Origin: Serratia nevei
Lineage (GTDB): Bacteria > Pseudomonadota > Gammaproteobacteria > Enterobacterales > Enterobacteriaceae
Reading direction: 5' to 3'
NCBI RefSeq assembly: GCF_037948395.1
Contig: NZ_CP149940.1
Span: forward strand, 124,001 to 188,000
DNA: 64,000 nt
Under the pieces are notes generated by a model. That model searched no databases, was not told the origin of the DNA, and worked only from the letters and a program-made list of their open reading frames with translations. This document shows positions 20,374 to 31,218 of this stretch, in pieces (the first letter of the stretch is position 1; every line of letters starts with the position of its first letter). The position numbers were made by a program, and so were the translations under genes.

Positions 20374-21570
20374 TTATTCGCCGCCGTTCTGTTTCAGCGT
20401 TAACATCAGTCCCTCACGCCGCATCTGCGCCGCTTCATCCGAACGATGCAGTTTCTCCAGCGTATCGGCCAACCAGGCGTAGTCGTAGGCATCCGGGCGC
20501 TGTTTCAGCGCTTCACGGAAGGCGTCGGCCGCTTGCTGCCACTCGCCGTGCTTCATCAACAGCTGCCCCAGCGTGCTGTTCAGCAGCGGCGTCGCGCCGT
20601 GTTGTTTCATCTGCTGACGCAGCGCTCTTTCCAACTGCTCGGGGTTGCCGGATTTCAGCCGCGGCAGCAACAGCACCAGGCGCTCGTCATATTGGCGCTT
20701 CAGGCTGTCGAGCACAATCTCCTGCGCCAGTTCGTGGTCGTTGCATTCGATCAGGTGTTCCACCATCGCGATTTGCAGCGGCACTTCGTGACGCGTCTTG
20801 CGGCTCTGATCTTTCCACCAGCGCTTCAGGCCTTCGCTGCCTTCGTCCGCCATCGCCTGATTCATCAGCCCGATGTACGCCTGTTGCTGCAGAGCCTGCA
20901 GCTGTTCTTCGCTGTGGAGTTCGATTTTACGCATCGACGGCAGCACTTCCAGCAGCGACGCGTAGGCGCCAGTGCGCAGATAGGCTTGTTCCGCCAGACG
21001 CAGCACTTCCGGATGACGCGGCGCCTGGTTCAGCAGGCGATCGACGCCGTGGCGCGCGGCGTGGTTCTCGCCCTGCGCCAGCTGGATGCGAACCCGGGTA
21101 ATGTCCACCGGCAGCTGATCGGTGTCGGCCGCTTCGGCGGCGCGCTCCAGATACTGATTGGTACGGAAGTCGTCGCCGCGTTGCTGTGCGGCCTCGGCGG
21201 CCAGCAGGTAGTTCACGACCGGCTGTTCGGCGTGGTCGGCGTTGCGCGTCATCAGCTTCTCGACCTGTTTGTAGTCGCCTTCCGCCAGCTTGATCAGCGC
21301 GGCTTTGGTTTGCTGGCGCGCGCGGGTGCGCTTGCGGCCGATAAACCAACCGCGCGTGCGGGCGCCGGTACGGAAGATGCGGCGCAGGATCCACTCGATC
21401 GCCAGCAGCACCACGAACAGCAGCACCAGCATAATCACCAGGCCGGTGACGCTGGTTTCAATATTGTAATTGTCGGTCTGGATCAGCACATAGCCCTGAT
21501 GCCCGGCCAGCATCGGCCCGAGCACCACGCTGGCGATCACCACCAGGAACAGAAATAGCACGCGTAACAT
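20374..21570 (-). CDS. hemY: Protein HemY (heme biosynthesis-associated TPR membrane protein)
   Basis: Inner-membrane protein of 398 residues with two N-terminal hydrophobic helices (about residues 4-20 and 42-62), a short basic segment, and a long alpha-helical repeat (TPR-like) domain facing the periplasm or membrane surface. It is the last gene of hemCDXY. Its exact biochemical role in enterobacteria is not settled, and it is not the protoporphyrinogen oxidase of Gram-positive bacteria. Its start lies 3 bases after the hemX stop. Confidence 0.93.
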   Translation of the reverse strand: MLRVLFLFLVVIASVVLGPMLAGHQGYVLIQTDNYNIETSVTGLVIMLVLLFVVLLAIEWILRRIFRTGARTRGWFIGRKRTRARQQTKAALIKLAEGDYKQVEKLMTRNADHAEQPVVNYLLAAEAAQQRGDDFRTNQYLERAAEAADTDQLPVDITRVRIQLAQGENHAARHGVDRLLNQAPRHPEVLRLAEQAYLRTGAYASLLEVLPSMRKIELHSEEQLQALQQQAYIGLMNQAMADEGSEGLKRWWKDQSRKTRHEVPLQIAMVEHLIECNDHELAQEIVLDSLKRQYDERLVLLLPRLKSGNPEQLERALRQQMKQHGATPLLNSTLGQLLMKHGEWQQAADAFREALKQRPDAYDYAWLADTLEKLHRSDEAAQMRREGLMLTLKQNGGE

Positions 21571-21573
21571 GGC

Positions 21574-22698
21574 TTAACCCTCCTGGTGAGCGGCAGGGGA
21601 CTGGGTCATCAGGTTGCGCACCCGGGTCTGCATCACTTTTTCCAGCAGCGGCTGGCTTTTCAGCTGATCCGGCACGTCCATCGAGATCGACTGTTGGCTC
21701 AGGCTGTCCAGCTCTTCCAGGAAGGCCTTGGTCGCCGGATCGGTGGTGTCGAAATAGGCGCGCACCCAGGTGGAGACGGTTTCCAGCGATTGCTTGTAGG
21801 TCTCGTTCTGGTGGCGCGGGATGGCCTGTGCGGCCACCAGCAGGCGCGAACGGATGTTTTCGCGCAGGTAGATGTCTTGGTTCGGTGCCAGCAGCGGCTC
21901 GGCGCTGGTGTCGCGGCGACGGATGGTGATGAAGTCGGCCATGAAATTGCGCCAGCTCTTGGCCAGGTTCTGCCGCCACTCGCCGATCGAGCTGGAGAGT
22001 TCGCTGCTGTTTTGATCCATCGGCGCTTCGTCGGTGTCGTTATCCGCCAGACGCAGGTTATCCACCTGATTGGACAGCTGATTGACCTTGAGGATGATGC
22101 CGTCGTAATCGACCTGGGTCAGCGTAGAAAGCGTGCTGATGTCTTCGGTAATGGCGCGGCGCACGTCGAGCAGGCTCGGATCGTTCATGTCCGACAGGCT
22201 GGCGTCGGCGCTTTTCAGCAGCGCGGCGGCGCTGGTGACGTCCTGATCGCTCCACAGCTTGCGGCCGGCCATTTTCACCAGGAAATCGGCCTGCGCCAGC
22301 AGCCAGGTTTTGGCGTCGCTGCCGGAGATGGTCGCCACTTTTTCCTGCAGTTCGCTCAATTGGCGCGCCAGATTCGCCTGCTCGCGGTCGGCGGCGTCCA
22401 GGGTTTTACCCTGCTGCTGCAACAGGCCCTCCAGCGCATTTCTTTCCTGCTGTTGGCTCTGCTTCACGCCTTCAAGCTGCTGCTGCAGCGCCTGATTGGC
22501 GGCGATCAGCTGTTGCGCCTGCTTGTGCGTGTGGTAATAGCCGCCCGCGCCGAGGGCGATGACCAGCACGATAGCGATCGCGCCGAGCACCGGGCCGGTG
22601 TTCTTTCCTTTGCGGCTGGCAGCGGCTGGCTGCTGGGAGCTCTCAACCGCGGTGGTTGGCTCTTCAACCGGGGCGGATGGGGTATTTTGTTCCGTCAT
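21574..22698 (-). CDS. hemX: HemX-like membrane protein (annotated uroporphyrinogen-III C-methyltransferase)
   Basis: The 374-residue product has an acidic N-terminus, one membrane helix near residues 35-55 and a long coiled-coil segment rich in Gln/Leu (60-125), followed by a helical domain containing [23 protein letters not shown] see none of the SAM-binding motifs of a CobA-type methyltransferase, so the common annotation as a methyltransferase is doubtful. ATG at 22696-22698 gives MTEQNT, matching E. coli; the frame could extend five codons. It lies between hemD and hemY in one operon. Confidence 0.92.
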   Translation of the reverse strand: MTEQNTPSAPVEEPTTAVESSQQPAAASRKGKNTGPVLGAIAIVLVIALGAGGYYHTHKQAQQLIAANQALQQQLEGVKQSQQQERNALEGLLQQQGKTLDAADREQANLARQLSELQEKVATISGSDAKTWLLAQADFLVKMAGRKLWSDQDVTSAAALLKSADASLSDMNDPSLLDVRRAITEDISTLSTLTQVDYDGIILKVNQLSNQVDNLRLADNDTDEAPMDQNSSELSSSIGEWRQNLAKSWRNFMADFITIRRRDTSAEPLLAPNQDIYLRENIRSRLLVAAQAIPRHQNETYKQSLETVSTWVRAYFDTTDPATKAFLEELDSLSQQSISMDVPDQLKSQPLLEKVMQTRVRNLMTQSPAAHQEG

Positions 22699-22720
22699 AG
22701 TGGCACATCCCATAGTCAGA

Positions 22721-23461
22721 TTATTGTAGCGCGCGGATCAGCGCGTCATTATCGGCGTTGTCAGCTACCCGAATCGTACGCCAGCCCAAGTCCCGGGCGA
22801 GGGTAGCCAGGCGTTCGCTCACTACTACCAGGCGGCAACGCAGCAGCCATGAAGAACGATAGTAATCAGGAACTAAAGTATAGAGCTGTTGTAACATTTC
22901 ACCGCTGGTCACCACCAGCGTATCCACACCGGCACGCTGCCAGTGGGCGCTTTGCTCGCTGCCGTCGTAGTGCACCGGGCTGCGTTGATAGCATTCATAA
23001 TAGCTGACGTCGGCGCCGCGCTCGCTCAGCGTCGTGCCCAGCAGCTCGCGGCCGCCGTTGCCGCGCAAAATCAGCGCGCGTTTGCCCGCCAGTTTTTGCA
23101 GCGCCGGCAGCAGCAGCAGCGTTTCGCTGATCTCGCGTTCACGCGGGTATTCCACCGGCAAACTGCTGATGCGGTGCAGCGCCAGCCCGGTGGTGCGGCC
23201 GATGGCGTAATAAGTCAGGTGCGCGGGCCAGCTCAGCCCGGCGCGGCCGATGACCGAATCGGCATAGTTCACCGAATGCTGCGACAGCACGAACACCAGA
23301 TCGCCGACGCTAAGCTGCTGCAACGCCTGCGGCAGCTGCGGCAGATCGCCGCCGGGGGCGAAGTCGATCAGCGGTGCATGATAGGCAACCCGGCCGAGTG
23401 CGCGCAGCCGGCTCACTAACTGCTCGCCCGAAGGCGATGGGCGGGTTACCAGGATCGTCAT
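22721..23461 (-). CDS. hemD: Uroporphyrinogen-III synthase
   Basis: Cyclises hydroxymethylbilane with inversion of ring D to give uroporphyrinogen III, the branch point to heme, siroheme and cobalamin. The 246-residue protein has the two-domain HemD fold; family sequence is weakly conserved, but [12 protein letters not shown] at the start and VTSGEML in the second domain are typical. Its start overlaps the hemC stop by four bases. Confidence 0.95.
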   Translation of the reverse strand: MTILVTRPSPSGEQLVSRLRALGRVAYHAPLIDFAPGGDLPQLPQALQQLSVGDLVFVLSQHSVNYADSVIGRAGLSWPAHLTYYAIGRTTGLALHRISSLPVEYPREREISETLLLLPALQKLAGKRALILRGNGGRELLGTTLSERGADVSYYECYQRSPVHYDGSEQSAHWQRAGVDTLVVTSGEMLQQLYTLVPDYYRSSWLLRCRLVVVSERLATLARDLGWRTIRVADNADNDALIRALQ

Positions 23462-24399
23462 GCCGGCGGATTTCCCTGGTAAACTTCGCGCAGGATCTCG
23501 CGTGCGCCGCGCGCCAGCAGCTCTTCCGCCAGCTCAACGCCCATCCGTTCGGCCTCGGCGGCCGGGCCGCGGCGTTCGCCGCGCACCATCTGGCTGCCGT
23601 CCGGCGCACCGACCAGGGCACGCAGCCACAGGCTGTCGCCATCCAGTTCGGCATAGCTGCCGATCGGCACCTGGCAGCCGCCTTCCAGACGGGTGTTCAT
23701 CGCCCGTTCGGCGCGTACGCGGGTTTCGGTGGCCGCATGGTTCAGCGGCACCAGCAGCGCGCGGGTGACGCTATCGTCGAGGCGGCATTCAATGCCGACC
23801 GCACCCTGGCCGACCGCCGGCAGGCACTCTTCGGCGCTCAGCGGGCTGCGGATGCGTTGCTCCAGCCCCAGGCGTTTCAGGCCGGCCACCGCCAGAATAA
23901 TCGCGTCGTAATCGCCGTTGTCCAGCTTGGCCAGGCGAGTGCCGACGTTGCCGCGCAGGTCGCGCACGATCAGATCCGGGCGGCGTTCACGCAGCTGGCA
24001 CTGGCGGCGCAGGCTGGAAGTGCCGACCACGCTGCCCTGCGGCAGTTGATCGAGCGAGGCGAAACGGTTGGAAACAAAAGCGTCGCGCGGATCTTCGCGT
24101 TCGCAAATGGTGGTCAAACCCAGGCCGGCAGGGAAATCGACCGGCACGTCTTTCATCGAGTGCACGGCGATGTCGGCGCGGCCTTCCAGCAGCGCCAGCT
24201 CGAGTTCTTTAACAAACAGGCCTTTACCGCCGACTTTCGCCAGTGGCGTATCCAGAATAACGTCGCCGCGCGTGACCATCGGCACCAACTCGACCTGCAG
24301 GCCGGGATGGCAGGCCATCAGACGTTGCTGCACATAATGTGCTTGCCAAAGTGCAAGCGGGCTTTGTCGGGTGGCAATTCGAATAATTTTGTCTAACAT
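23458..24399 (-). CDS. hemC: Porphobilinogen deaminase (hydroxymethylbilane synthase)
   Basis: Condenses four porphobilinogens to hydroxymethylbilane using a covalently bound dipyrromethane primer. The primer-anchoring cysteine is C242 in [10 protein letters not shown]. Other landmarks are [20 protein letters not shown] near 80-86 with the catalytic Asp, and GTSSLRR near 126-132. Length is 313 residues, as in E. coli. First gene of hemCDXY, divergent from cyaA. Confidence 0.97.
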   Translation of the reverse strand: MLDKIIRIATRQSPLALWQAHYVQQRLMACHPGLQVELVPMVTRGDVILDTPLAKVGGKGLFVKELELALLEGRADIAVHSMKDVPVDFPAGLGLTTICEREDPRDAFVSNRFASLDQLPQGSVVGTSSLRRQCQLRERRPDLIVRDLRGNVGTRLAKLDNGDYDAIILAVAGLKRLGLEQRIRSPLSAEECLPAVGQGAVGIECRLDDSVTRALLVPLNHAATETRVRAERAMNTRLEGGCQVPIGSYAELDGDSLWLRALVGAPDGSQMVRGERRGPAAEAERMGVELAEELLARGAREILREVYQGNPPA

Positions 24400-24715
24400 G
24401 CTTGTTACCGTTTTTATATTTCGCCATCCATCCTACCACTGAGAGCCAATACTGTCAGTGCAAGAAGCCGGAGGCGGAAAAAGGACAACGGAATCAAAGG
24501 GACGTGTGATGTGCTTTGGGGCAGTTAACACTGCGGGTAAATCGTTTAGGGAAGCGCTACAATAATTGTGAAGCGTTACCTCCTTTACGGTCAATCAGCA
24601 AGGTGTTAAATTGATCACGTTTCCAGCAATAAGTCGCCAAATATTCTTCTTACACTAACGGCGCTTATGGAATACGGGTTTTTTTCTAAACACCGGGATA
24701 ATCAGGCGAGACGTC
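24400..24715. promoter_or_regulatory. hemC-cyaA divergent control region with CRP site
   Basis: Noncoding. At 24601-24622 is AGGTGTTAAATTGATCACGT, nearly the sequence of the CRP operator overlapping the main cyaA promoter in E. coli, through which cAMP-CRP represses adenylate cyclase. The hemC promoter must lie at the left end, but I cannot place it confidently. Confidence 0.7.
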
Positions 24716-27268
24716 TTGTACCTCTACATCGAGACATTGAAGCAGAGACTGGATGCGATCAATCAGCTACGCGTCGATCGCGCCCTGGCGGCTATGAAGC
24801 CCGCGTTTCAACGGGTATACAGTCTGCTGCCCACCTTACTGCACCACCACCACCCGCTGATGCCGGGTTACCTGAACGGTAACGTTCCCCATGGCATTTG
24901 CCTCTACACGCCTGATGAAACTCAACAAGATTACCTGAACGATTTAGAAGACAAATGGGGCAGCCCGTTTGACAAACCGGCCAGCGGCGAGCTGCCGATC
25001 ACCGGCGTCTACTCGATGGGCAGCACCTCGTCTATCGGCCAAAGCTGCAGCTCGGATCTCGACATCTGGGTCTGCCACCAGTCCTGGCTGGACAACGAAG
25101 AACGCACCCGCCTGCAGCAAAAATGCAGCCTGCTTGAGAAGTGGGCCGCCTCGATGGGGGTGGAAGTCAGCTTCTTCCTGATCGACGAAAACCGCTTCCG
25201 CCATAATGAAAGCGGCAGCCTGGGCGGCGAAGACTGCGGCTCGACGCAGCATATCCTGTTACTCGACGAATTCTATCGCACCGCGGTGCGCCTGGCCGGC
25301 AAACGCATCCTGTGGAACATGGTGCCGGGCGAAGAAGAAGCGCACTACGATGAATACGTGCTGTCGCTGTATGCGCAGGGCGCGCTGACGCCGAACGAGT
25401 GGCTGGATCTCGGCGGCCTGAGTTCGCTGTCGGCAGAAGAGTACTTCGGCGCCAGCCTGTGGCAGCTGTACAAGAGCATCGATTCGCCTTACAAGGCGGT
25501 GCTGAAGACCCTGCTGCTGGAAGCCTATTCCTGGGAATATCCCAATACCCAGCTGCTGGCGACGGACATCAAACACCGCCTGCATCAGGGGGAGATCGTC
25601 AGCTTCGGGCTCGATGCCTATTGCATGATGCTCGAGCGCGTGACCCGCTACCTGACCGACATCAACGACACCACCCGCCTCGATCTGGCCCGCCGCTGTT
25701 TCTACCTGAAAGTGTGTGAAAAGCTGTCGTTGGCCAAGGCCTGCGTCGGCTGGCGGCGCGAGATCCTCAGCCAGCTGGTCAGCGAGTGGGGCTGGAGCGA
25801 AGAGCGTCTGGCGATGCTGGACAACCGCGCCAACTGGAAAATCGAACGGGTGCGTGAAGCGCATAACGAGTTGCTCGACGCGATGATGCAGAGCTACCGC
25901 AACCTGATCCGTTTCGCCCGCCGCAACAACCTCAGCGTCAGCGCCAGCCCGCAGGATATCGGCGTGCTGACCCGCAAACTGTACGCGGCGTTCGAGGCGC
26001 TGCCCGGCAAGGTGACGCTGGTGAACCCGCAGATTTCGCCGGACCTGTCGGAAAACGATTTAACCTTTATTCACGTGCCGGTTGGCCGTGCCAACCGCAC
26101 CGGCTGGTACCTGTATAATCAGGCGCCGGCCATGGATTCGATCGTCAGCCATCAGCCGCTGGAATATAACCGCTACCTGAACAAGCTGGTGGCCTGGGCC
26201 TATTTCAACGGCCTGCTGACTCCGCAGACCCGCCTGCACATCAAGAGCGGCAACCTGTGCGACACCGCCAAGCTGCAGGAACTGGTGGCCGACGTTTCTC
26301 ATCACTTCCCGCTGCGCCTGCCGGCGCCGACGCCGAAAGCGCTGTACAGCCCGTGCGAAATTCGCCATCTGGCGATCATCGTCAATCTGGAAAACGATCC
26401 GACCGCCGCCTTCCGCAATCAGGTGGTGCACTTCGATTTCCGCAAGCTGGACGTGTTCAGCTTCGGCCAGCAGCAGCAGTGCCTGGTCGGCAGCATCGAT
26501 CTGCTGTACCGCAACTCCTGGAACGAAGTGCGCACCCTGCATTTCAGCGGCGAACAGTCGGTGCTGGAAGCGCTGAAAACCATTCTCGGCAAAATGCACC
26601 AGGACGCCGCGCCGCCGGAGTCGGTGGAAGTGTTCTGCTACAGCCAGCACCTGCGCGGCCTGATCCGCACCCGCATCCAGCAGTTGGTGTCGGAGTGCAT
26701 TGAGCTGCGCCTGTCCAGCACCCGCCTGGAGCCCGGCCGCTTCAAGGCGGTACGCGTCGCCGGGCAGACCTGGGGGCTGTTCTTCGAACGCCTGAGCGTG
26801 TCGGTGCAAAAGCTGGAGAACGCGGTGGAGTTTTACGGCGCCATCTCCAACAACAAGCTGCACGGCCTGTCTATCAAGGTGGAAACCGATCAGGTGCATC
26901 TGCCGCCGGTGGTAGATGGCTTCGCCAGCGAGGGGATCATCCAGTTCTTCTTCGAAGACACCTCGGACGACAAGGGCTTCAACATCTATATTCTGGACGA
27001 GTCGAATCGGGTGGAGGTGTATCACCACTGCGAGGGCAGTAAAGAGGAGCTGGTGCGCGACGTCAGCCGCTTCTACTCCTCATCGCACGATCGCTTCACC
27101 TACGGCTCCAGCTTCATCAACTTCAACCTGCCGCAGTTCTATCAGATCGTGCAGCTCGACGGTCGCACGCAGGTGATCCCGTTCCGCAGCAACGTGCTGT
27201 CCAGCCTGTGCGTGACGGTGGCCGATGGCGCGGCGCAGCCGCTCAAACAGCAGTTCCAGCTGCATTGA
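24716..27268 (+). CDS. cyaA: Class I adenylate cyclase
   Basis: Makes cAMP from ATP; its activity is controlled by the glucose PTS. The 850-residue protein has the class I catalytic domain in the N-terminal half ([20 protein letters not shown] near residues 102-121) and a C-terminal regulatory half ending in [15 protein letters not shown]. The start is TTG 24716, which gives [12 protein letters not shown] as in E. coli. The weak UUG start is a conserved feature that keeps synthesis low. A CRP operator lies about 100 bases upstream. Confidence 0.97.
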   Translation: MYLYIETLKQRLDAINQLRVDRALAAMKPAFQRVYSLLPTLLHHHHPLMPGYLNGNVPHGICLYTPDETQQDYLNDLEDKWGSPFDKPASGELPITGVYSMGSTSSIGQSCSSDLDIWVCHQSWLDNEERTRLQQKCSLLEKWAASMGVEVSFFLIDENRFRHNESGSLGGEDCGSTQHILLLDEFYRTAVRLAGKRILWNMVPGEEEAHYDEYVLSLYAQGALTPNEWLDLGGLSSLSAEEYFGASLWQLYKSIDSPYKAVLKTLLLEAYSWEYPNTQLLATDIKHRLHQGEIVSFGLDAYCMMLERVTRYLTDINDTTRLDLARRCFYLKVCEKLSLAKACVGWRREILSQLVSEWGWSEERLAMLDNRANWKIERVREAHNELLDAMMQSYRNLIRFARRNNLSVSASPQDIGVLTRKLYAAFEALPGKVTLVNPQISPDLSENDLTFIHVPVGRANRTGWYLYNQAPAMDSIVSHQPLEYNRYLNKLVAWAYFNGLLTPQTRLHIKSGNLCDTAKLQELVADVSHHFPLRLPAPTPKALYSPCEIRHLAIIVNLENDPTAAFRNQVVHFDFRKLDVFSFGQQQQCLVGSIDLLYRNSWNEVRTLHFSGEQSVLEALKTILGKMHQDAAPPESVEVFCYSQHLRGLIRTRIQQLVSECIELRLSSTRLEPGRFKAVRVAGQTWGLFFERLSVSVQKLENAVEFYGAISNNKLHGLSIKVETDQVHLPPVVDGFASEGIIQFFFEDTSDDKGFNIYILDESNRVEVYHHCEGSKEELVRDVSRFYSSSHDRFTYGSSFINFNLPQFYQIVQLDGRTQVIPFRSNVLSSLCVTVADGAAQPLKQQFQLH

Positions 27269-27304
27269 CGCCGCAAGGGCTCGGTTGCCGAGCCCTGCAT
27301 CGCC

Positions 27305-27625
27305 TCAGGAAAACTGCAGTTCCTCACCGGCCTGTGCGCTGGCCGCTTCGCTGAGTAGCTGATAAAACGGCTGCCCGCTGCGATCGCATAGCCAGACGCC
27401 GTCGCGGTAGTTGAAGTGGTAACCGCCGGCCTTGGTGGCGAGCCACACCTGGTGCAGCGGCTCCTGGCGGTTGATGACGATTTTGGTGCCGTTTTCGAAG
27501 CTCAGCGTCATCACGCCGCCATTGGTTTCGTAATCGATGTCCGCATCGCCGTCAAAATCGTCCAGTGTCTCTTCAATATTCAGCATCAGCTGGTCGGCCA
27601 ACTGATGAAACTCGCTGTCGTTCAT
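27305..27625 (-). CDS. cyaY: Iron-sulfur cluster assembly protein CyaY (frataxin)
   Basis: Bacterial frataxin that binds iron and modulates the IscS-IscU cluster assembly machinery. The 106-residue product has an acidic N-terminal helix (residues 1-35, rich in Asp/Glu) and the beta-sheet core with [15 protein letters not shown] and GGYHF. ATG 27625 is preferred over a TTG two codons upstream because an AGGA ribosome binding site is well spaced from it. It converges on cyaA, and lptM is divergent. Confidence 0.95.
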   Translation of the reverse strand: MNDSEFHQLADQLMLNIEETLDDFDGDADIDYETNGGVMTLSFENGTKIVINRQEPLHQVWLATKAGGYHFNYRDGVWLCDRSGQPFYQLLSEAASAQAGEELQFS

Positions 27626-27697
27626 ATTCAATTCCTATTGCTTTTCATGATCCACCTGCGATTATAGAGACCTTGGACGCATGAATTACAGGCATTA

Positions 27698-27910
27698 ATG
27701 CAAATGAAAAAACAACTACGCTATGCGCTGATGGCAGTTCTGCTTACCGGCCTCGCCGGCTGTGGTCTGAAGGGCCCGCTTTACTTCCCACCTGCCGATT
27801 CCGCCGGCCAAAAACCGGCCAAGCCGCCGGTGCAAACGGGCGATCAGGTGCAAAAGAACCAGCAGGAGCAGTCTGGCTCTCAGCAAAAACCGTCGATGGT
27901 CGACCAGTAA
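27698..27910 (+). CDS. lptM: LPS-assembly lipoprotein LptM (YifL)
   Basis: Small outer-membrane lipoprotein of 70 residues with a signal peptide and lipobox LAGC, followed by GLKGPLYFPPAD. This lipid-anchored N-terminus was reported to mimic LPS and assist assembly of the LptDE translocon; the role here is inferred by homology. The rest is Gln/Lys/Pro-rich and probably disordered. An ATG two codons later (27704) is an equally reasonable start. It precedes dapF by 71 bases. Confidence 0.9.
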   Translation: MQMKKQLRYALMAVLLTGLAGCGLKGPLYFPPADSAGQKPAKPPVQTGDQVQKNQQEQSGSQQKPSMVDQ

Positions 27911-27981
27911 CACCCTGTTTGCGGTGGCGAGCGCCGCCGCAAAATCAAGACGGATAGCGCGTCCAGATAGCGGAGTATGAT

Positions 27982-28806
27982 ATGCAGTTCTCCAAAATGC
28001 ACGGTCTGGGCAACGACTTTATGGTGGTCGATGCCGTTACACAGAATGTCTATTTTTCACCTGAGCTGATCCGCCGGCTGGCCGATCGGCACCTGGGCGT
28101 CGGCTTTGACCAGATGCTGGTGGTAGAACCGCCTTACGATCCCGAGCTGGATTTTCACTACCGAATTTTCAACGCCGACGGCAGCGAAGTGGCGCAGTGC
28201 GGCAACGGCGCGCGCTGCTTCGCGCGCTTTGTGCGGCTGAAAGGGCTGACCAACAAGCGCGATATCCGCGTCAGCACCCAAACCGGGCGCATGGTGCTCA
28301 GCGTCACCGACGACGATCTGGTGTGCGTCAACATGGGTGAGCCGAACTTCGATCCGCAGGCGGTGCCGTTCCGTGCCGCCAAGGCCGAAAAGACCTACAT
28401 CATGCGCGCGGCGGAACAGACCGTGCTGTGCGGCGTGGTGTCGATGGGCAACCCGCATTGTGTTTTGCAGGTGGATGATGTAAAAACCGCCAAGGTGGAG
28501 CTGCTCGGGCCGGTGCTGGAAGGGCATGAGCGCTTCCCGGAACGGGCCAACATCGGCTTTATGCAGGTGGTCAGCCGCGATCACATCAAGCTGCGCGTTT
28601 ACGAGCGCGGCGCCGGCGAAACGCAGGCCTGCGGCAGCGGCGCCTGTGCGGCGGTAGCGGTGGGGATCCAACAGGAATTGCTGTCAGAAGAGGTGCATGT
28701 AGAACTGCCGGGCGGCAGCCTGCATATTCGCTGGAAAGGGCCGGGCAACCCGCTGTTTATGACCGGCCCGGCAACCCATGTCTATGACGGATTTATTCAT
28801 CTATGA
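27982..28806 (+). CDS. dapF: Diaminopimelate epimerase
   Basis: PLP-independent racemase converting LL-DAP to meso-DAP for lysine and peptidoglycan. The two catalytic cysteines are C73 in AQCGNGARC and the cysteine near 217 in [10 protein letters not shown]. The 274-residue length equals E. coli. Its stop overlaps the yigA start (ATGA), opening the dapF-yigA-xerC-yigB run found in enterobacteria. Confidence 0.97.
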   Translation: MQFSKMHGLGNDFMVVDAVTQNVYFSPELIRRLADRHLGVGFDQMLVVEPPYDPELDFHYRIFNADGSEVAQCGNGARCFARFVRLKGLTNKRDIRVSTQTGRMVLSVTDDDLVCVNMGEPNFDPQAVPFRAAKAEKTYIMRAAEQTVLCGVVSMGNPHCVLQVDDVKTAKVELLGPVLEGHERFPERANIGFMQVVSRDHIKLRVYERGAGETQACGSGACAAVAVGIQQELLSEEVHVELPGGSLHIRWKGPGNPLFMTGPATHVYDGFIHL

Positions 28807-29516
28807 AGAGCGTAGAAGAACAGAGCGTCGCCGGCCTGGCGCTGGATGACGACACCGTAATGCAGTATCTGCTGCAGAACCCGGATTTCTTTATTCGCAA
28901 CGCACGCCAGGTTGAGCAGATGCGCGTGCCGCACCCGGTGCGCGGCACCGTTTCGCTGGTGGAATGGCATCTGGCCCGCCAGCGCAATCACATCGAACGG
29001 CTGGAAGAAGAGATCACGCTGTTGATGGAACAGGCCAGCGCCAACGAAGCGCTGTTCGCCCGGTTGCTGCACCTGCAGGCCGATTTGGCCACCGCCGATA
29101 GCCTGCAGGACATGCTCAACCGGCTGCAGCGCTGGGCGCGCGGCTTCGGTTTGGCCGGCGCCACGGTGCGCCTGTTCGCCGAACGCTGGAAGATCGGCGC
29201 GCCTTCCGACTTTACCCACCTGGCGCTGACGCGTTCGGCGTTCGAGCCGTTCCGCATTCAGCGGCTGGGCAGCGAACAACACTACCTCGGCGGCCTGAAC
29301 GGCCCCGAACTGCTGCTGCTGCTGCCGCAGGCCAAACAGATTGGCCAGATTGGCTCGGTGGCGCTGTCGATGCTGGGCGACGACGGCGAACTGGGCATGG
29401 TGATCTTCAGCAGCCGCGATACGCAACACTATCAGCAGGGCATGGGCACGGTGATGCTCAATCAACTGGCGCGCATGCTGCCGGAACTGCTGGAACGCTG
29501 GGTCGAACGCGCATGA
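28803..29516 (+). CDS. yigA: DUF484 family protein YigA
   Basis: A 237-residue cytoplasmic protein of unknown function: an N-terminal segment with [12 protein letters not shown], a coiled-coil stretch near residues 60-85 and a GAF-like C-terminal domain. DUF484 proteins are regularly coded between dapF and xerC, as here, with ATGA overlaps on both sides. No catalytic motif is visible. Confidence 0.92.
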   Translation: MKSVEEQSVAGLALDDDTVMQYLLQNPDFFIRNARQVEQMRVPHPVRGTVSLVEWHLARQRNHIERLEEEITLLMEQASANEALFARLLHLQADLATADSLQDMLNRLQRWARGFGLAGATVRLFAERWKIGAPSDFTHLALTRSAFEPFRIQRLGSEQHYLGGLNGPELLLLLPQAKQIGQIGSVALSMLGDDGELGMVIFSSRDTQHYQQGMGTVMLNQLARMLPELLERWVERA

Positions 29517-30424
29517 CGCCGATTGCGCCCAGCCTGCAGCAGCCGGTGGACGCTTTTCTGCGTTATCTCAAGGTAGAACGGCAACTCAGCCCGCTGACGC
29601 AGCTCAGCTATTCGCGCCAGCTGGCGGCGCTGATGCGCCTGGCGCAGGAGATTGGCGTCACCGACTGGACGGCGCTGGACGCCGCCCGGGTGCGCATGCT
29701 GGCGGCGCGCAGCAAACGCGCCGGCCTGCAGTCCGCCAGCCTGGCGCTGCGGCTCTCTTCGTTGCGCAGTTTCCTCGACTGGCTGGTCAGCCAGGGCGTA
29801 TTGCACGCCAACCCCGCCAAAGGCATCCGCACGCCGCGCAGCGGCCGCCATCTGCCGAAAAACATCGACGTCGATGAAATGAACCAGCTGCTGGAGATCG
29901 ATCTCAACGATCCGCTGGCGGTGCGCGATCGCGCCATGCTGGAGGTGATGTACGGCGCCGGCCTGCGCCTCTCCGAGCTGGTGGGGCTGGATTGCCGCCA
30001 TGTCGACATGGCCGCCGGCGAGGTGTGGGTGATGGGGAAAGGCAGCAAAGAGCGCAAATTGCCGATCGGGCGCACCGCCGTCACCTGGCTGGAACACTGG
30101 CTGGCGATGCGCGATCTGTTCGGGCCGGAAGATGACGCGATGTTCCTGTCCAATCAGGGGCGGCGCATTTCGACGCGCAATGTGCAAAAGCGCTTCGCCG
30201 AATGGGGCGTGAAACAGGGCGTCAACAGCCATATCCACCCGCACAAGCTGCGCCACTCCTTCGCTACCCACATGCTGGAGTCCAGCGGCGATCTGCGCGC
30301 GGTGCAGGAGCTGCTCGGCCACGCCAATCTGACCACCACGCAAATTTATACCCACCTCGACTTTCAACATCTGGCGAACGTGTACGATGCCGCGCATCCG
30401 CGCGCCAAACGGGGGAAATCCTGA
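29513..30424 (+). CDS. xerC: Site-specific tyrosine recombinase XerC
   Basis: With XerD resolves chromosome dimers at dif, controlled by FtsK. The 303-residue product has the SAM-like core-binding domain (residues 1-95) and the catalytic domain: Arg in GAGLRLSEL, Lys in GKGSKER, HxxR in [10 protein letters not shown], the His in [10 protein letters not shown] and the nucleophile Tyr at about 279 in TQIYTHLDF. Start ATG 29513 overlaps yigA; the stop shares one base with the yigB start. Confidence 0.97.
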   Translation: MTPIAPSLQQPVDAFLRYLKVERQLSPLTQLSYSRQLAALMRLAQEIGVTDWTALDAARVRMLAARSKRAGLQSASLALRLSSLRSFLDWLVSQGVLHANPAKGIRTPRSGRHLPKNIDVDEMNQLLEIDLNDPLAVRDRAMLEVMYGAGLRLSELVGLDCRHVDMAAGEVWVMGKGSKERKLPIGRTAVTWLEHWLAMRDLFGPEDDAMFLSNQGRRISTRNVQKRFAEWGVKQGVNSHIHPHKLRHSFATHMLESSGDLRAVQELLGHANLTTTQIYTHLDFQHLANVYDAAHPRAKRGKS

Positions 30425-31140
30425 TGCATTTTTATCGCCCGCTGCGCCCGCTGGCGGCGCTGACTTTCGATCTGGACGACACGCTGTATGACAATCGCCC
30501 GGTGATTAGACAGACCGAACAACAGTCGGTGGCCTTCCTGCAGAGCTACCATCCCGGTCTGAACAGCTTCCAGTCGGCGGATTTCCACCGCCTGCGCCAG
30601 GAGCTGCGCGAGCAGGATCCGGAGATCTACCACGACGTCACCCAGTGGCGCTGGCGCGCCATTCATCTGGCGCTGAGCCGGCAGGGGCTGCGCGATGCCG
30701 ACGCGGCGATCGGGGCCGATGCGGCGATGCAAAACTTCGCGCTGTGGCGCAGCCGCATCGAGGTACCGGAAGCGACCCACGCCACGCTGAAGGCGCTGGC
30801 CGCGCGCTATCCGCTGGTGGCGATCACCAACGGCAACGCCGATCCGGCACAGTGTGGCCTGGACGGCTACTTCCAGTTCGTGTTGCGCTCCGGGCCGGAC
30901 GGCCGCGCCAAACCGTACCAGGACATGTACCACCTGGCCGTCGAGCGGCTGGGCGTGGCGCCCGAGCAGATCCTGCACGTGGGCGACGATCTGACTACCG
31001 ACATCGCCGGCGCGCTGCGCGCGGGGCTGCAGGCCTGTTGGATCAACGATCGGCAACGGGATCTGATGCGGGCCGCCGACAGCCGCCTGCTGCCGCATAT
31101 TGAGATTTCGCAGTTGGCATCGCTGACAGCATTGTTATAA
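30424..31140 (+). CDS. yigB: 5-amino-6-(5-phospho-D-ribitylamino)uracil phosphatase YigB
   Basis: HAD-superfamily phosphatase; E. coli YigB can dephosphorylate the riboflavin intermediate, and shows activity on other small phosphates. Motif I is FDLDDTLYD near residues 15-23, motif II lies in VAITNGNA, and motif IV in [11 protein letters not shown] chose ATG 30424 (TGATG junction with xerC), giving 238 residues like E. coli; the longer frame lies inside xerC. Confidence 0.93.
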   Translation: MHFYRPLRPLAALTFDLDDTLYDNRPVIRQTEQQSVAFLQSYHPGLNSFQSADFHRLRQELREQDPEIYHDVTQWRWRAIHLALSRQGLRDADAAIGADAAMQNFALWRSRIEVPEATHATLKALAARYPLVAITNGNADPAQCGLDGYFQFVLRSGPDGRAKPYQDMYHLAVERLGVAPEQILHVGDDLTTDIAGALRAGLQACWINDRQRDLMRAADSRLLPHIEISQLASLTALL

Positions 31141-31152
31141 TCCCTGCCAGAA

Positions 31153-31172
31153 CTCTGTATAAATTTCCAGTG
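31153..31172 (+). promoter_or_regulatory. LexA (SOS) box of uvrD
   Basis: CTG-N10-CAG at 31155-31170 with an AT-rich centre (CTGTATAAATTTCCAG), closely matching the operator before E. coli uvrD. It lies 49 bases before the uvrD start codon. Confidence 0.85.
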
Positions 31173-31198
31173 AAAAACCCGTCAGCGGCGGGTTTTCC
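31173..31198 (+). terminator. Hairpin with T-run in the uvrD leader
   Basis: aaaacccg/cgggtttt type stem at about 31174-31196 followed by a short T-rich tract. It can terminate yigB transcripts, and because it lies downstream of the LexA box it may also attenuate uvrD, as reported for the E. coli leader. Confidence 0.65.
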
Positions 31199-31218
31199 CT
31201 TAACCATTAGTGGTGCCT

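Noticed and set aside
20229-21101. 290-codon plus-strand frame from the glmZ tail into hemY
   Set aside because: It starts inside the GlmZ RNA, runs antisense to hemY and encodes an Arg/Ala/Pro-rich nonsense sequence.
21574-22698. HemX as a true uroporphyrinogen-III methyltransferase
   Set aside because: No SAM-binding motifs seen; the protein is a membrane-anchored coiled-coil type, so only the gene name is kept.
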